NCBI GenBank assembly: GCA_022494885.1
Contig: JAGVSM010004892.1
Span: forward strand, 62,001 to 126,000
Length of the DNA: 64,000 nucleotides
Direction: 5' to 3'
Source of the DNA: Micrasema longulum
Lineage: Eukaryota; Arthropoda; Insecta; Trichoptera; Brachycentridae
The notes under the pieces are model-generated. The model worked only from the letters and a program-made list of their open reading frames with translations. It was not told the origin of the DNA and ran no database searches. The position numbers were made by a program, and so were the translations under genes. Below, piece by piece: positions 53,862-64,000 of the stretch (position 1 is its first letter; every line of letters begins with the position of its first letter).

Positions 53862-54147
53862 ATTAATTTAACTTTTTGTACATAATGTCATTTGTACATT
53901 GGCGGGCTTATTGCCTAATGGCAATTTCTTCCGACCAACCAATAAAATAAAAGTTTTATTTCTATAATTCAAGTTACAGAACATATTCAATAGAAAAAAA
54001 GATTTAAAAGATATATAAAAATAGAAATAAACGTAATTAATTACCTTAAATCAAAACTTTTACTCAACGGGAAAAGGGAAAAAGGGGAAAGAGGAAAGGA
54101 GGAGAGATTAAGGAAGAGAGAGGAGATGAATCTTCTCTGATCTAAAT
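53862..54147 (-). mobile_element. LINE C, copy 2 (3'UTR)
   Basis: Reverse complement of the 39.3-39.65 kb 3'UTR: polypurine stretch (54070-54125), 'ggcttattgcctaatggcaa' and a terminal 'aaagttaaattaata'. Lies between two E copies, apparently inserted into or beside repeat E. Confidence 0.75.
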
Positions 54148-54151
54148 TAAA

Positions 54152-54635
54152 TTAAGACTCATTCTATCTGAATGCGATACACTCCCACTTAATTTTTAGT
54201 GATGCACACGCTTACACATACCTGAACACTTACTCTCACACAAACACACTTGTACACTTACTCTCATGCAAATACATACGTGTTTATATGTGTTTATCTA
54301 TGTTATTTGATTTATTTTAATAAATGACACTTTTTTTTATCCATTATTGTTCTTTTATAATTTTTTAAAGTCATAACTAATTTTAAAAATGTCTATATAT
54401 ACGCACGCACACATTTAATAATGTACCACAATTTAATATTCATGATGATTTAATAACTTATACTTACGTTATTAGTAATATAAGTTATTACATCATTACA
54501 ATGAAATTCTGTCAGTTATTGTCAATAAATCATTTAAATCAATTAACATTTATGATTTTTTTTAGAAACTTTGCTGGTCTGTCTTTCAACCTTATGTTTA
54601 TTCCATACTGTATGTTTCTGTTAAATAAATAATTA
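54152..54635 (+). repeat. Dispersed repeat E, copy 3
   Basis: Same start as copy 2 ('ttctatctgaatgcgatac') and the same end as copy 1 ('gtctttcaaccttat', '...ctgttaaataaataat'). Contains the short AT-palindromic repeat also seen at 30905 (here 54450-54535). Confidence 0.55.
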
Positions 54636-54639
54636 AATA

Positions 54640-55360
54640 AACCTCAAATTAGGAGTAAATTATACATTAAAAGGCCCTTCTCATTGTTTTCAACCGCTCG
54701 TGTCACTTTTTTGGTTACTTCCTAAAGGATGTCGCTGCGTAAGCGTTACTCTAGTGACATCAAAATGGGATGGATTTACGTGATGATGTTGATAAATTAC
54801 TCAACTATCATCCCATTCCGCCCCCATCTCCTACATCTCTCTACTAAGGGTGAGCCAACTTTCAGCATTCACCACAGGGCCAATTATTTTGGCCAAGCTT
54901 CAATCCTAGATTAAATATACACGATAAGGCTTTCAAATCATTTGGAGTGCCAAGTGTTAGAATTCTCTGTTGAGACTTAATTATGGATTTACGTATTTAA
55001 CAAACAAACATAATTATCAGTAGATATTTTCACACATGAGTAACGGATAAGGATTAATATGAATTGTACGGTGAATAAATACTTGTTTAAATAAGTTATA
55101 ACAGCAAACTGTAAAAAAAAAAATGTAGTAGGCGAGATATTTAAATATGCAAATTCGAGACAGTATCTGTATCATAATATTTGCGAAAATTACAAGTAAT
55201 TTTTTAGTAAGTGGTTCAACTTCTTTTCTTTTAGCGAAATTCATTGCGATTTAAAGTAGAAATTTTATGGAAGTTTATTTCTATCGTCTTACTACAATTA
55301 AAGTGATTATTTTCTTAAATACGCAACATATAATTCCACGTCTTTGTAAATACAACTACT
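54640..55360. other. Unassigned DNA
   Basis: A 61-codon frame (54729-54914) and a 75-codon minus frame (55017-55244) have no recognisable domain. Confidence 0.3.
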
Positions 55361-55369
55361 ACATTTAGC

Positions 55370-55795
55370 GAAAGCCTAGAACTATTGCAAGCATCCTTCA
55401 CAATAGGGAAATATCACGTACTACGAATAGCCGCTCGATTGTGGAATAATCTACCCACTAATGTTAGAGATGCCCCTTCTTTATTTACATTTAATTCAAG
55501 ATTGAAATGTTACTATCTAAATATTTAAATTATTCCTTTATCTTTCTTCTTTCCTTCCCATTCCCTTTCCTCTCTTCATAGTATAGTGTTATTTTTTTTA
55601 ATATTTTTATTTTGTTAATCTTTGTTTTTAATTTTTGTATAAAATTGTGAGATTCAATATGTCCATGTATTTGTAATTTTCTCAAACGGAACGGTTTGGG
55701 TAGGTATAAAGAAGTTACTTTAAGGCAATATGTCCGCCCTTATATGTTTATATATTGTATATGTATATAAAGTGTTAAATGAATAAATAAATTCC
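55370..55795 (+). pseudogene. CR1-like LINE P, copy 2
   Basis: ARLWNNLPTNVRDAPSLFTF, then NSRLKCYYLNI and a TAA (about 55528): the 'LWN.LP..VR.APSL..F.S.LK' end of CR1-type RTs. 3'UTR with 'ccctttcctctcttcat' and 'ttaaggcaatatgtccgccc', tail 'gaataaataaatt' at 55780-55793. Confidence 0.8.
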
Positions 55796-55822
55796 GATAA
55801 AAATATGTGAAATGGATTTATC

Positions 55823-56307
55823 ATAGAAATAAAAGACGAGTGATAGTTTGATTCACAAATTTGGAATATCCAGTGGCCGGTTTCATCGCTTTTGCGACAT
55901 CTTCGAGACTGGTATCTTTATAAATAAATGTATTTATACAAAACAGAGGTAAGGATAGAGCATTCAAAATTATATGAGAGTAATTTAAATTAAATTATTT
56001 TTGTCTTAAGGATCATTAACGGGTTAACTAATGAGTTGAAATAATGATATTCCTAATGAGTTTAAGTATTGTACATATATTATTTTTATTTGTCCAACCC
56101 TTTGTGAGTTTGATTTCTGTCAATTATGATTTCCGAAAAACAAAACGTAAAAAGGCATTAGTAAAATTATTACAATGGTTTAGTAATGGAAATACACGTG
56201 TGTTAGCTGTTCATTATGTAATTCTACGTCGGGTTAATTTTTTAATCTATTAATTTATGGATATTCCAAATTTGTGGAATAAATTTTCGCTAGTCTTTTA
56301 TTTCTAT
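55823..56307. mobile_element. 485-bp inverted-repeat element related to 18.0 kb
   Basis: Outer arms 55823-55872 and 56258-56307 are imperfect ~50-bp inverted repeats beginning ATAGAAATAAAAGAC. The left side continues with a hammerhead-like motif (55864-55917); the right side has lost it. Interior open frame (69 codons) unsupported. The flank after the right arm is also shared with 18502-18545. Confidence 0.6.
55864..55917 (-). ncRNA. Hammerhead-like motif
   Basis: Minus: CCAGT, CTCGAAGA, unpaired T, GTCGC-AAAA-GCGAT, GAA, ACCGGC, C, ACTGG. Stem I (CCAGT/ACTGG) and stem II are intact. The core box has the same extra base as at 18.1 kb, and the hexamer has one change. Confidence 0.4.
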
Positions 56308-56309
56308 AA

Positions 56310-57160
56310 TAAACTACGATGAACTTCCATCAAGAATTTTCACTTACAAACTGAAATGGAACTAAAATAATTCATTGTATTTTTAAAATCAATATGCATA
56401 TTCTGGAGAAATGTTTTCATATATAATATGTCACTAGAAAAATGCGACATGTTTGGCATTGATAGTTGTGACGTCAAGATTCGTGACGATTTTCTAATAG
56501 AAATCGAATGGTTTAGAACAAAGTTAAAAATGAACATAAATCGTTACGTATTGGGGCGTGGTCAATGCCAGAACCGTTTTTGCAGAATTCAAAATTACAA
56601 ATATAAAAATATGTTAAATGCTACTAATAAATAGCAAAAATGTTTTTTTCTACTAGACAGTATTTCATAGACCCTTTTTTACTTTTTATTTTATATTTCC
56701 CTGTTGCTTTATCTACTTATAAGACTTTGTTATTATGGTTATATTTAATTGTCCGTCTAAAGTTTGTTTAGTCTATGGTTATATATGAACTAATGAAAAG
56801 ATGTCAGCTGTCAAAACAATGAAAAAATGCATTAAGTCTTATCTAGCTGTGGTGTAACAAGAGTCTACATAAGATACAAGACTAAATATGTCTCTCAAAT
56901 TTATCTGCATTATGAGTTGGTATTTTGAATAATCTTCAAATAAGTATTTTCACACCGGATTTGGAAACTAAAATTTGTATTAAATATGCTGGATTTTAAT
57001 GCAAAAAATAATTATCCTTGCTGTGCAAAGAATAATTAAAGGAACGAAAGTGACGCCAATACCACAACAAATCTGTTTACGAAACTTATAACAAAAAGGA
57101 CAGATACGCTGTTCTGTGGCCGGTGTTTATGTGAAAGAAACAAAAACATAAGATACATTC
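56310..57160. other. Unassigned DNA
   Basis: A 68-codon frame at 56428-56634 (IDSCDVKIRDDFLIEIEWF) overlaps a minus frame. Neither is recognised. Confidence 0.3.
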
Positions 57161-57164
57161 GTTC

Positions 57165-57385
57165 AATAATATTATAACTGTATATTTATTATAGGAGCCA
57201 AAAATTCATAAACATTTCTTGTATACCCACGAACAGGCCATGCCTTTGTGGAATTTTTCGTTTGCTATTTTTACTGTCAATATGTATTTCATTGCTATGT
57301 AATTATCCTTTATTTTTTTAATACTCTGTTTTACCTCTTAAGTATACTATAAAAATAAAATAAAAATATTAATAAATAAAAAAAT
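57165..57385 (+). repeat. Dispersed repeat I, copy 3
   Basis: 'aggagccaaaaattcataaa', 'catgcctttgtggaattttt', 'ctctgttttacctcttaag', and an ATAAA-rich end. Best match to copy 2. Confidence 0.6.
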
Positions 57386-57859
57386 ATAAAAAAATAAGTC
57401 GGTTTTTGGCAGTGAGCGGGAGTGCACGTTAGTTAAATACCCGGCGTATTTGTGATATTGAATTTATTATACTACAACAGCCCTAAATTATATTATGTTT
57501 TGTATAAATTATGGAAAATAAATTATTTGAAGTATGTCCTCGTGAATTTTTTTCTTCAAATGTCTGAACTTCAGAATATTATGTATTTTACTTGGGGTAA
57601 CATGGTTTTACACCACCACGTGCAAAGGATTTTTAAGCACAGACTTTTAAGAGTTGAATAACAAACCCTCTCTTGGGTGAGAATAATATAATGACTGAAT
57701 ATATCAGTTTAAAACTCAAATTGTATTCTCACTGCTATTAATTTACTTGAATTTATATATTAATTTAAATATTTATAAACTATAGTTAAGTTCAGTGATA
57801 TTTATAATTAATGTCAAATCAAAGCAAAAGTAGGTAGAAATTTCATTTTAACCATGACG

Positions 57860-58235
57860 GAATAAGGTCGGTCTTCTAAAACCGGTCGGCGTAATAAATT
57901 TATTTGAGTGGTTTTACTAAAATAAATATCCACTATATTAAATAACTCAACGTGAAAAATCACTAACTTTTCGCTTCAAATATTAATTTTGTACTCATAA
58001 GTAATTGACTCTTAAATTAGTGGACTTAATGTACCTAATAAATTAATGAATTATTCGACAAATTTAATCTCATCGATTCCAGCGCAGCTTTAGACCAATT
58101 AATCAAACAAGTTTTGGACATTGAAAAATTTATGCCATTAAACAAAAAGATTCATAATATCCCACCATCTGGTAAATTACTAATACATTTTAAAGTTTCA
58201 ATCATGATGACTAACAAAAAATATTTTTAAAGGTT
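57860..58235 (+). other. ACCGGT motif and unassigned 57-codon frame
   Basis: 57866-57895 holds a degraded ACCGGT-containing motif (ATGACGGAA...AAAACCGGTCGG). 58059-58229 is an open frame (DSSAALDQLIKQVLDIEKFM, then NIPPSGKLLIHFKVS) of protein-like composition without a recognisable family. Whether the two belong together is unknown. Confidence 0.2.
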
Positions 58236-58574
58236 AAGGGTCTTTGTTTTCTGGTAAAAAATCGAACAAAGGGCAGGTGCTAATAATAAATATGCCAAAG
58301 TACATATTTTTTATCTTTATTATTATTATGAATAACTTATATAGCGCCGCATAGTAATTCTATAAATAAACGAATTTAATTGAAGCTTTTAAATTTGTAA
58401 TTTAATTAAAACAATGTGTTTTGTTATCACATGCTTCGGATTTCTTCAAACTGTAATATTATTATTATTATTGTTACTTTTTTTTTTTACAAATAGTTAC
58501 ATATAATTTTAATTACAAAAATACACTTTAAAAAATACATCTTATAAATATGTATATATGTAAATTTGTATAAT

Positions 58575-59040
58575 TTACATAGCACCGTTTTTGTGAAAAT
58601 CACCTCAAGGGCGCTGTACAATAAATAAAACTCCCACCACGTCTTGCAGCTACAGAGCGCATAGATGGTTGGGATTCTTGTTCCTCGTTTCCAATTATGA
58701 TATATAGGAACTAGATCACAGCACGTCTTGCAGCTACAGAGCGCATAGACAATTAGAAATCTTGCCCCTATTTACATTTTTATTTTTTATTTGATAATAA
58801 AGTTTAGAGATTTAGTGATATTTAAAAAAATGAAACAAAAAAACAAATTCATAAAAATAGAAGTTAGATTACAACAAGTCTTGCAGCTAATGAGCGCATG
58901 GACGGTTGAATTCCAGACCTCATTTACTAAATTTGGATATTTGATAGTTGATAACATTTACCTATTGAATCTAGATTACTAATCGTCTTGCAGCTACAAA
59001 GTGCATGGACGAGTGAAATTCTGGCTATTAAGAATTAAGC
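58575..59040 (+). repeat. Modular repeat G, reference copy
   Basis: Four modules starting 'gtcttgcagctacagagcgc' (or near variants) at 58641, 58725, 58878 and 58985, separated by AT-rich linkers. Homologous over most of its length to 26385-26712 and more weakly to 37.2-37.5 kb. No TIRs, tail or coding sequence recognised. Confidence 0.7.
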
Positions 59041-59259
59041 TATAACATAAATTGGAAAAAATGCCCACAAAGTCTTCATCGTCTGAGCGTGGGCCATTCC
59101 TTTTTTAATTATTAATAAGTTTATAGCATATAAATAAGGTGTGACATGACCATGAAAAGAAAAGGAAAGAAAAAAAAAGAAAAACCAAATAAAAATATGC
59201 TAATATTACGTATACATGCTTTATTTGCAGTATGTATTTTATTTTTAATTTTAGTTTTT

Positions 59260-59535
59260 TTTTTTTAATGTGTCTATCTGTTTTTTCCATGATAATCCAA
59301 GACCTCAAACGTACTTTAAACTGTACCAGTGATTTAATGTTTTGTAATTCCTTAGTTAGAAGATTAAAGGATCTTGGACCAACATGTAAGGAGTTCCTCT
59401 ATGCAAACTTAGTTCTGCATCCTGGAACTGTCAGTACACTATCGGATCTACTGCTAATACACATAATGGTGTAATATTTTGCTCCATCAATACATCTTTT
59501 ACTAACTTCATATTTTTTTATGTCCCATTCTATTT
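59260..59535 (-). pseudogene. Jockey-like RT C-terminal relic
   Basis: Minus frame from 59530: DIKKYEVSKRCIDGAKYYTI, SVLTVPGCRTKFA, a TAG stop (CAG expected), RNSLHVGPRSFNLLTKELQN, SLVQFKVRLRSWIIM. Matches 'VP.CRT.F..RN.L..GP..FN.L...L.....F...L..W'. One stop only. Confidence 0.7.
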
Positions 59536-60049
59536 TTTATATTGTATAAACACTAATTTTGTTGGTTTATTGATTACTTTAATGTATACTTTATATAACA
59601 TGGTTTATGTTTGTTACTTTATAGGTATGACTTATATTCGATTACTTTTATAAGTTTTTAATGTTATTCCTTTTATTTGGATTGCTATTTTTTTCAATTT
59701 AATTTTTATATTGTATCTTATGAAATTATTTAATATTTATTTAATTCAATATTTAATACATATACATTGCTTACAAAAAAATGTTTATACAATAGGTACA
59801 TTCAATATCATTTCCTTTTTATTCATGGGTGTACCCACTCGACTGGCCCGCAGGCACGTTCCGGAGTTTTATTTTTCCGAATTTTATTCATAATAGTACT
59901 TACTTTCACGTCAATTGTTGTGTAAAAATTCCAAAGAAATATGGGAAATGATGATAAAACATACCGTCATTAGAAAAGATTTTTAAGAAATTAAAATTAT
60001 ATTCTTATATATGAAACATATTCCTCAGCTTCCTGTCTAGTCCTTTAAG

Positions 60050-60770
60050 TAATCAATTTATGGACTAGACTTTTGAAAACATTGTTTTTCATTTTGCTTA
60101 CCGATATATCCTTTCTTAAAAAGTTGTATGGCTTAGGAGCCAGAAAATTATATTGCCTTTGTCCGTGATTTGTTTTTTTCTTTGGTAGCAGAAGTATTGT
60201 TTTTTGTTTTTGCCTAGTGTCGGAAATTTTTTGGCCGTCATTACGTCTGTCAGGCTTTTGATCATCGTGTCTTAAAATTGTCTTTATGTTTATTTGACTA
60301 ATGTTTAGTACTGGAAATTCTGTAAAAAGTCTGTCTGCAGAGTATTAGTAGGGATTTTGGTTGGCTACTCTCAGTGAGGCTTTTTGTTCCTTTATTAATG
60401 GCTCTAATGTGGTTTTACTTGTGCTTCCCCATCCTATTATTATGTTATTGATAATTGATTATGCTAAAGCATAGTATACATTTATTAAAGGTGTTTTGCT
60501 TAGAATGTTTCTAATGTTTAAAAATAAATATATCATTTTTCTTAGTTTAGTTGCTGTCTCATCTACGTGTATGTTCAATCTTAAGTAACTATCAATGTGC
60601 ATACCTAAATATTTTGCATTATCGACCTTTTCTATAGTTTGGCAGTAACAATCACTGGTACTTGCATTTGTACATTCATGAATTTTAAGAGTTCTTTTTA
60701 TTGGCTGATTCCGTTTGTCTATACTAAAAGTCAGTCATTTTGTTTTGTGCGCATCAGGTGTAAGTAAGTT
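60050..60770 (-). pseudogene. Jockey-like RT, C-terminal half
   Basis: One minus frame with only two stops over about 200 codons: SDCYCQTIEKVDNAKYLGMH, LNIHVDETATKLRKMIYLFL, IRNILSKTPLINVYYALA, stop, NIIIGWGSTSKTTLEPLIKE, stop, DTRQKQKTILLLPKKKTNHG, QRQYNFLAPKPYNFLRKDIS. This is the KYLG..ID, YFA..Y.I..WG and 'N.L.PK.YN.L' series of jockey-like RTs. The catalytic YADD region is missing. Confidence 0.8.
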
Positions 60771-60889
60771 ATAACCTCGCTTTGTTTTCGTATTTTCCAA
60801 GCCTTTCTCACTTTTACTGAACAATTTCTTCCAGTGGAATAAAAGCACAATTATTTCAATTTACTTTATAGTTGGTTGTGGTTAATTAT

Positions 60890-60990
60890 TATGGCTTAAC
60901 ACGGACACAGCCTAAAAAGCCATAATATGTTTGTGAATATGTATACAAATGTAATTTGAAATGTATAAATAAATAGATAAAATAAATCAA
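60890..60990 (+). mobile_element. LINE family M 3' tail, copy 2 (very short)
   Basis: About 100 bp: TGGCTT (60891), 'acacggacacagcctaaa', AAGCCA, then an 'aataaatagataaa' tail. TGGCTT/AAGCCA can pair around a 19-base loop, a plausible RT-recognition hairpin. Lies tail-to-head beside the minus-strand RT relic. Confidence 0.6.
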
Positions 60991-60994
60991 TAAA

Positions 60995-61740
60995 TCTTTT
61001 AATAAAGTGTAAGAATAAGCATTGCAAATTATTATTATAATATTGACCTGACTAAAGCCATTTAAAGTTGCTAAATTCAATAAAACGCAAAAAAATTCAA
61101 ATGTGCGTAGATATAACAAAAACACTATCAACCTATTCATGACGTGAGTTCCATAATATGCAACTCAAAAAAGCATTGGCAATTTATTTTATTTTGTTGG
61201 CATTATTGAGTTGTCTTCTGACAATATTTGCGCAGTTAAATGTTATTTCTAGTCTCAATGCAGGTCGGTATATACACGTTAAAATTTAGTTGCTCTTTAA
61301 TTTTTCTATTTGTGCCAACGAAAAAATTGGATTTTTTTACGAAATGTAAAAACAGAGTAGATTAGTAAACCATAAAACTTATGGCAATAAATTTGTTTTT
61401 TTTTAATAATTTTACATTTTATAAACTGTTTATGAAATTTACCAACTTTTTACATAAAAACATTTACAAAAAACATTTCATTCATATGCTTATTTATTTA
61501 TTAACGTCCAAGGGGCTTTTACATATACAGATGTTATAAACAATTTGCAAATATGAAAATACGAATATATTTGAAACGGTTTTTTTTTGAGGCACAAAAC
61601 GATTGGGAATACAAGATTTTTGAATTTTGTTAAAAAAGACAATTTTGTAACTTTGAATTCTTTTTTAATTTTAATTCTTCGTCATGATTGGGTTAGATAT
61701 ATGGTGACTGGCGGATGGTGTTTAGCAGTTAGTATAAAAC
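60995..61740. other. AT-rich DNA, nothing recognised
   Basis: Short frames at 60889-61140 (minus) and 61587-61808 (plus) overlap repeats or lack domains. Confidence 0.35.
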
Positions 61741-61744
61741 AATG

Positions 61745-62825
61745 TTCTGTATCTGGACGAATAAAGACTACACTTTTAAGTGTGAAAAATAATAAAAACC
61801 TTGGATGAACGTTTTTGACTCGATGACTTTTCTCGGGTAAAAATTCTCATAATAGGAATTAATTTAAGATAAATCCTCCTCATTGTTAAGTGACTGCCGC
61901 GTTCACGTACCATTCTTGAGGTCCTAGGTTGGACTGGCAGGGTGGACGTAAAATATTGGTTTTAAAGGTAGTTCGACACTTGTTCCTGGACTGGCGCCTG
62001 AAGCATTTATTTTATTTATTTATTTTATTTTATTTATTTATTTATTCTTTCAAAATTACAACATTAAATATTTATGAACTTATTAAGGCTTTTTAGGCTA
62101 TGCCCGTGTCAAGCCACAATAAATAACAATAAAAATACATAGTAAAATTAATTAGATCAAATTATAATGACATAGAATCACAATCTAGAAAAAAAGGTAA
62201 ATGTAATAAATAATCAAATTCCAGAGAATACAATGCAAAAAAGATATTCAGAAATAATTGTTAAAATATAAATTATACAAATTAAGAATCACACATAAAC
62301 AAATATACAAAATAGTGGTATCATTAAAATCAACAAAATAATAGTAAAATATAGTAGTATTAAAAAAAATAACACAAAATAAGAGCATGATTTAAATCAA
62401 CAGAAAAAGAATATATATATATATATAAAAGCATAATTGAAATGATAATTGAGTTATGATTTCTAGAAATTCACTCAATTATAGTAAGAAATATAAGGAA
62501 TAGGAGCAATAAATCATATGCCAAATAATAGTACGTACTAAATTAAATTATACAAAAATACACAATAAAAAAAACATAAAAATTATCAATATATATAAAA
62601 AGCAAATAAAAGTAAAGGAGTATGGAAGGAAAGCAGATTTGTCAATTTTTGCTAATTTCGTACTTTAAAAAAATTGACAACCTCGTCCCTATCGAGCACC
62701 TATAGCATAAGACAGATCACCTTACATTCAATGTAACAAAAATAATTTGGATATGCTGCAACCGGAGTTCTAATTCAGTGCCAAATGTACAAATATATGC
62801 GGATAGGATAAGATGATGGAAAATA
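61745..62825 (+). mobile_element. SINE-B copy split by a LINE M tail
   Basis: The left part 61745-62006 has the 5' extension ('tctgtatctggacg', 'ccttggatgaacg', 'tttttgactcgatgac'), the tRNA-like head ('agtgactgccgcgttcacgt') and body to 'ctggactggcgcctgaagc'. The right part from about 62680 repeats a diverged 'gtccctatcgagcacctata' and runs to the SINE tail 'gatatgctgca', 'ggataagatgatgg'. Confidence 0.7.
62007..62695 (-). mobile_element. LINE family M 3' tail, copy 3
   Basis: Minus strand: about 550 bp of AT-rich 3'UTR homologous to 8590-9050, then TGGCTT...AAGCCT with 'cacgggcatagcctaaa', ending in (ATAAA)n (62007-62045). Inserted in a SINE. Imperfect duplications 'gcgcctgaagcat'/'gcacctatagcat' (10 of 13) flank it. 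A 12-bp inverted repeat TTGTCAATTTTT/AAAAATTGACAA lies at its 5' end (62639-62680). Confidence 0.7.
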
Positions 62826-62829
62826 GGTA

Positions 62830-63340
62830 GCTTGAAGAGTCAACTTTTATTTCGCTGTAGCTTTCAGCACTCGTAGTAGTTATCATTTAGTAATTCGGAT
62901 AAAACCTCATTAACTTGTTTCGATCTTCCAAGGTGAAAAGGTATGTCTGATAGTGGACCAAAAAATCTAAAAACCAACTCCTCGAATATTTTATAGGTAA
63001 AAAATATTATGTATATAAATGAGCCGCGGTGTAATGGCTAAGATAAGAAAAACTACTTCCAATTCGATTTGCGGTCAATCAGTAAGTCATGATGCATCAG
63101 ATGCTTAAAAAATCTTAATTATTCTTTTCAATATTCCCTAGATCTCAAACATAAATAAAATATAAATATATTATTTTTTCCAGGGGTACATAGTTTAATC
63201 TCCTTGAACGTTTTATCGGAGGTAATGACTAAAAATTTCATAAAAGGGGAAGAGACACATTTTCACTCGCACTTTGGTTCTATTCAAGTGTAGAAATAAA
63301 ATTACGTAGTACCTGAAAAGTCATTTAAAATTAATTATTT
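62830..63340. other. Unassigned DNA
   Basis: 63020-63075 ('gagccgcggtgtaatggct') weakly resembles a SINE head. Otherwise nothing recognised. Confidence 0.3.
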
Positions 63341-63348
63341 TGAAAACC

Positions 63349-63562
63349 GGCCTCTTGGCGTAGTAGTCAGCGCGTTTGCCTTCCATGCAAGAGGTCTCGG
63401 GTTCGATTCCCAACATGGTTTACATGAAAATATTTATTTAAAAAAATAATTTTACACTAAAATATTTCAAAGTCCCTGGACTGATACCTGAAGCGTAAGA
63501 CTGATCATCTTACCTTTATTTAACCCAAAATGATCAAGATACAAATTATGATGATGATTTTG
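63349..63562 (+). mobile_element. SINE-A copy, tail-truncated
   Basis: Starts 'ggcctcttggcgtagtagtc'. B box 'gggttcgattcccaac' is nearly perfect; body 'ctggactgatacctgaagcg'. The usual 'taccaatgcagtgc' tail is missing and the copy ends in ATGATGATG. The terminal 63563-64000 shows nothing recognised. Confidence 0.75.
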
Positions 63563-64000
63563 ATACTGGCTACATCTATTACATGTTTAAAAGCACTATT
63601 ATTATCATTAAATATACATATAATGTATTTGACAGTACAATGTATGTATTTAAATGACGATGAAGACATTGAAAAGTTACTCTGAATTGTATTAACTATT
63701 AGATGTTAACATAAGTTGTGTCCGTTTAAAAAAACACAATTGAGCACTAACTGATTCGAAAGAAAATATTCTGCTCTATAAGACACTGTGTTTGTTTTTT
63801 CGTTACATGTAATATTTTGTTTGATTACAAGCCTTCAAAATGGAATATCAACTGGACGAATGTGATCATTTTCAACACCTTCTGTTTGCGTTCAATCGAA
63901 GGGTAAAAGGATAAAACTAATAAATTGAATACATTATTGTAATTTTTTTTGTATTTGTTGTAAATATTAATTACCACTTGTAAAAGTTTTACTTTCTAAT

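Noticed and set aside
59105..59474. 67-codon minus and 80-codon plus frames as genes
   Set aside because: The plus frame is antisense to a jockey-like RT tail. The minus frame only begins in that tail and runs into lysine-rich 3' sequence.
1..64000. CRISPR arrays, bacterial operons, ribosome binding sites, phage genes
   Set aside because: Composition, SINEs, LINEs and MITEs show an animal nuclear genome, and no direct-repeat/spacer arrays are present.

Overview
This 64-kb window is AT-rich animal DNA, almost certainly from an insect with a repeat-loaded genome. The evidence is the repeat set: tRNA-derived SINEs, RTE/BovB-like, jockey-like and CR1-like non-LTR retrotransposons, a mariner relic and several MITEs. 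Naming a species or order would be a guess. I found no host protein-coding gene, rRNA, functional tRNA, CRISPR array or operon. The recognisable coding sequence is retrotransposon reverse transcriptase (RT) or mariner transposase, and every copy is broken.

Layout. 0-10 kb: RT C-terminal relics (1.2, 6.2, 9.7 kb), RTE tail relics (2.0-2.4 kb), a 140-bp hairpin element (1.69 kb), a foldback element carrying a hammerhead-ribozyme-like core (5.43 kb), two SINEs and a 3' tail of LINE family M (8.6 kb). 10-20 kb: low-repeat DNA with promoter/exon-like and GC-richer blocks (10.4-10.8, 11.56-11.85, 17.5-17.9 kb), a 576-bp TIR element (15.88 kb), a 483-bp inverted-repeat element with opposed ribozyme-like ends (18.0 kb) and SINEs. 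20-30 kb: an unassigned open frame and an RTE tail (20.4-21.2 kb), a CR1-like tail (21.9-23.0 kb), 3 kb of mostly unique DNA, then the best-preserved mobile structure: an RTE copy with its two halves in opposite orientation inside an 11-bp target-site duplication (26.9-28.8 kb). It sits in an older repeat that carries ribozyme-like motifs. 30-40 kb: a TA-flanked MITE (30.6 kb), a SINE split by a jockey-like tail (32.5-33.4 kb), a SINE with perfect 12-bp duplications (34.7 kb), the longest jockey/CR1-like RT (35.0-36.4 kb) and another RT tail (38.8-39.6 kb). 40-50 kb: a mariner transposase pseudogene keeping its D34D spacing (40.2 kb), inverted-repeat MITEs (43.6, 45.98 kb), an RTE tail inside a ribozyme-like stem-loop (45.3 kb) and SINEs. 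50-64 kb: a 17-bp tandem array (50.7 kb), further RT tails (51.5, 52.2, 53.9, 55.4, 59.3, 60.1 kb), a modular repeat (58.6 kb) and a SINE split by a family M tail (61.7-62.8 kb).

How the parts relate. The elements parasitise one another. LINE machinery has inserted RTE, jockey-like and M tails into SINEs and into ribozyme-like elements, and several insertions still show target-site duplications. The SINEs end in ATG/GAT-type trinucleotide tails like the GTA and GAA tails of the RTE copies here, so RTE is the likely mobilising partner. The most unusual signal is a set of short elements whose cores read CTGANGA - hairpin - GAA - self-complementary hexamer (ACCGGT or ACTAGT). That is the plan of a type I hammerhead ribozyme with a dimer-formed stem III, as reported for Penelope-like elements.
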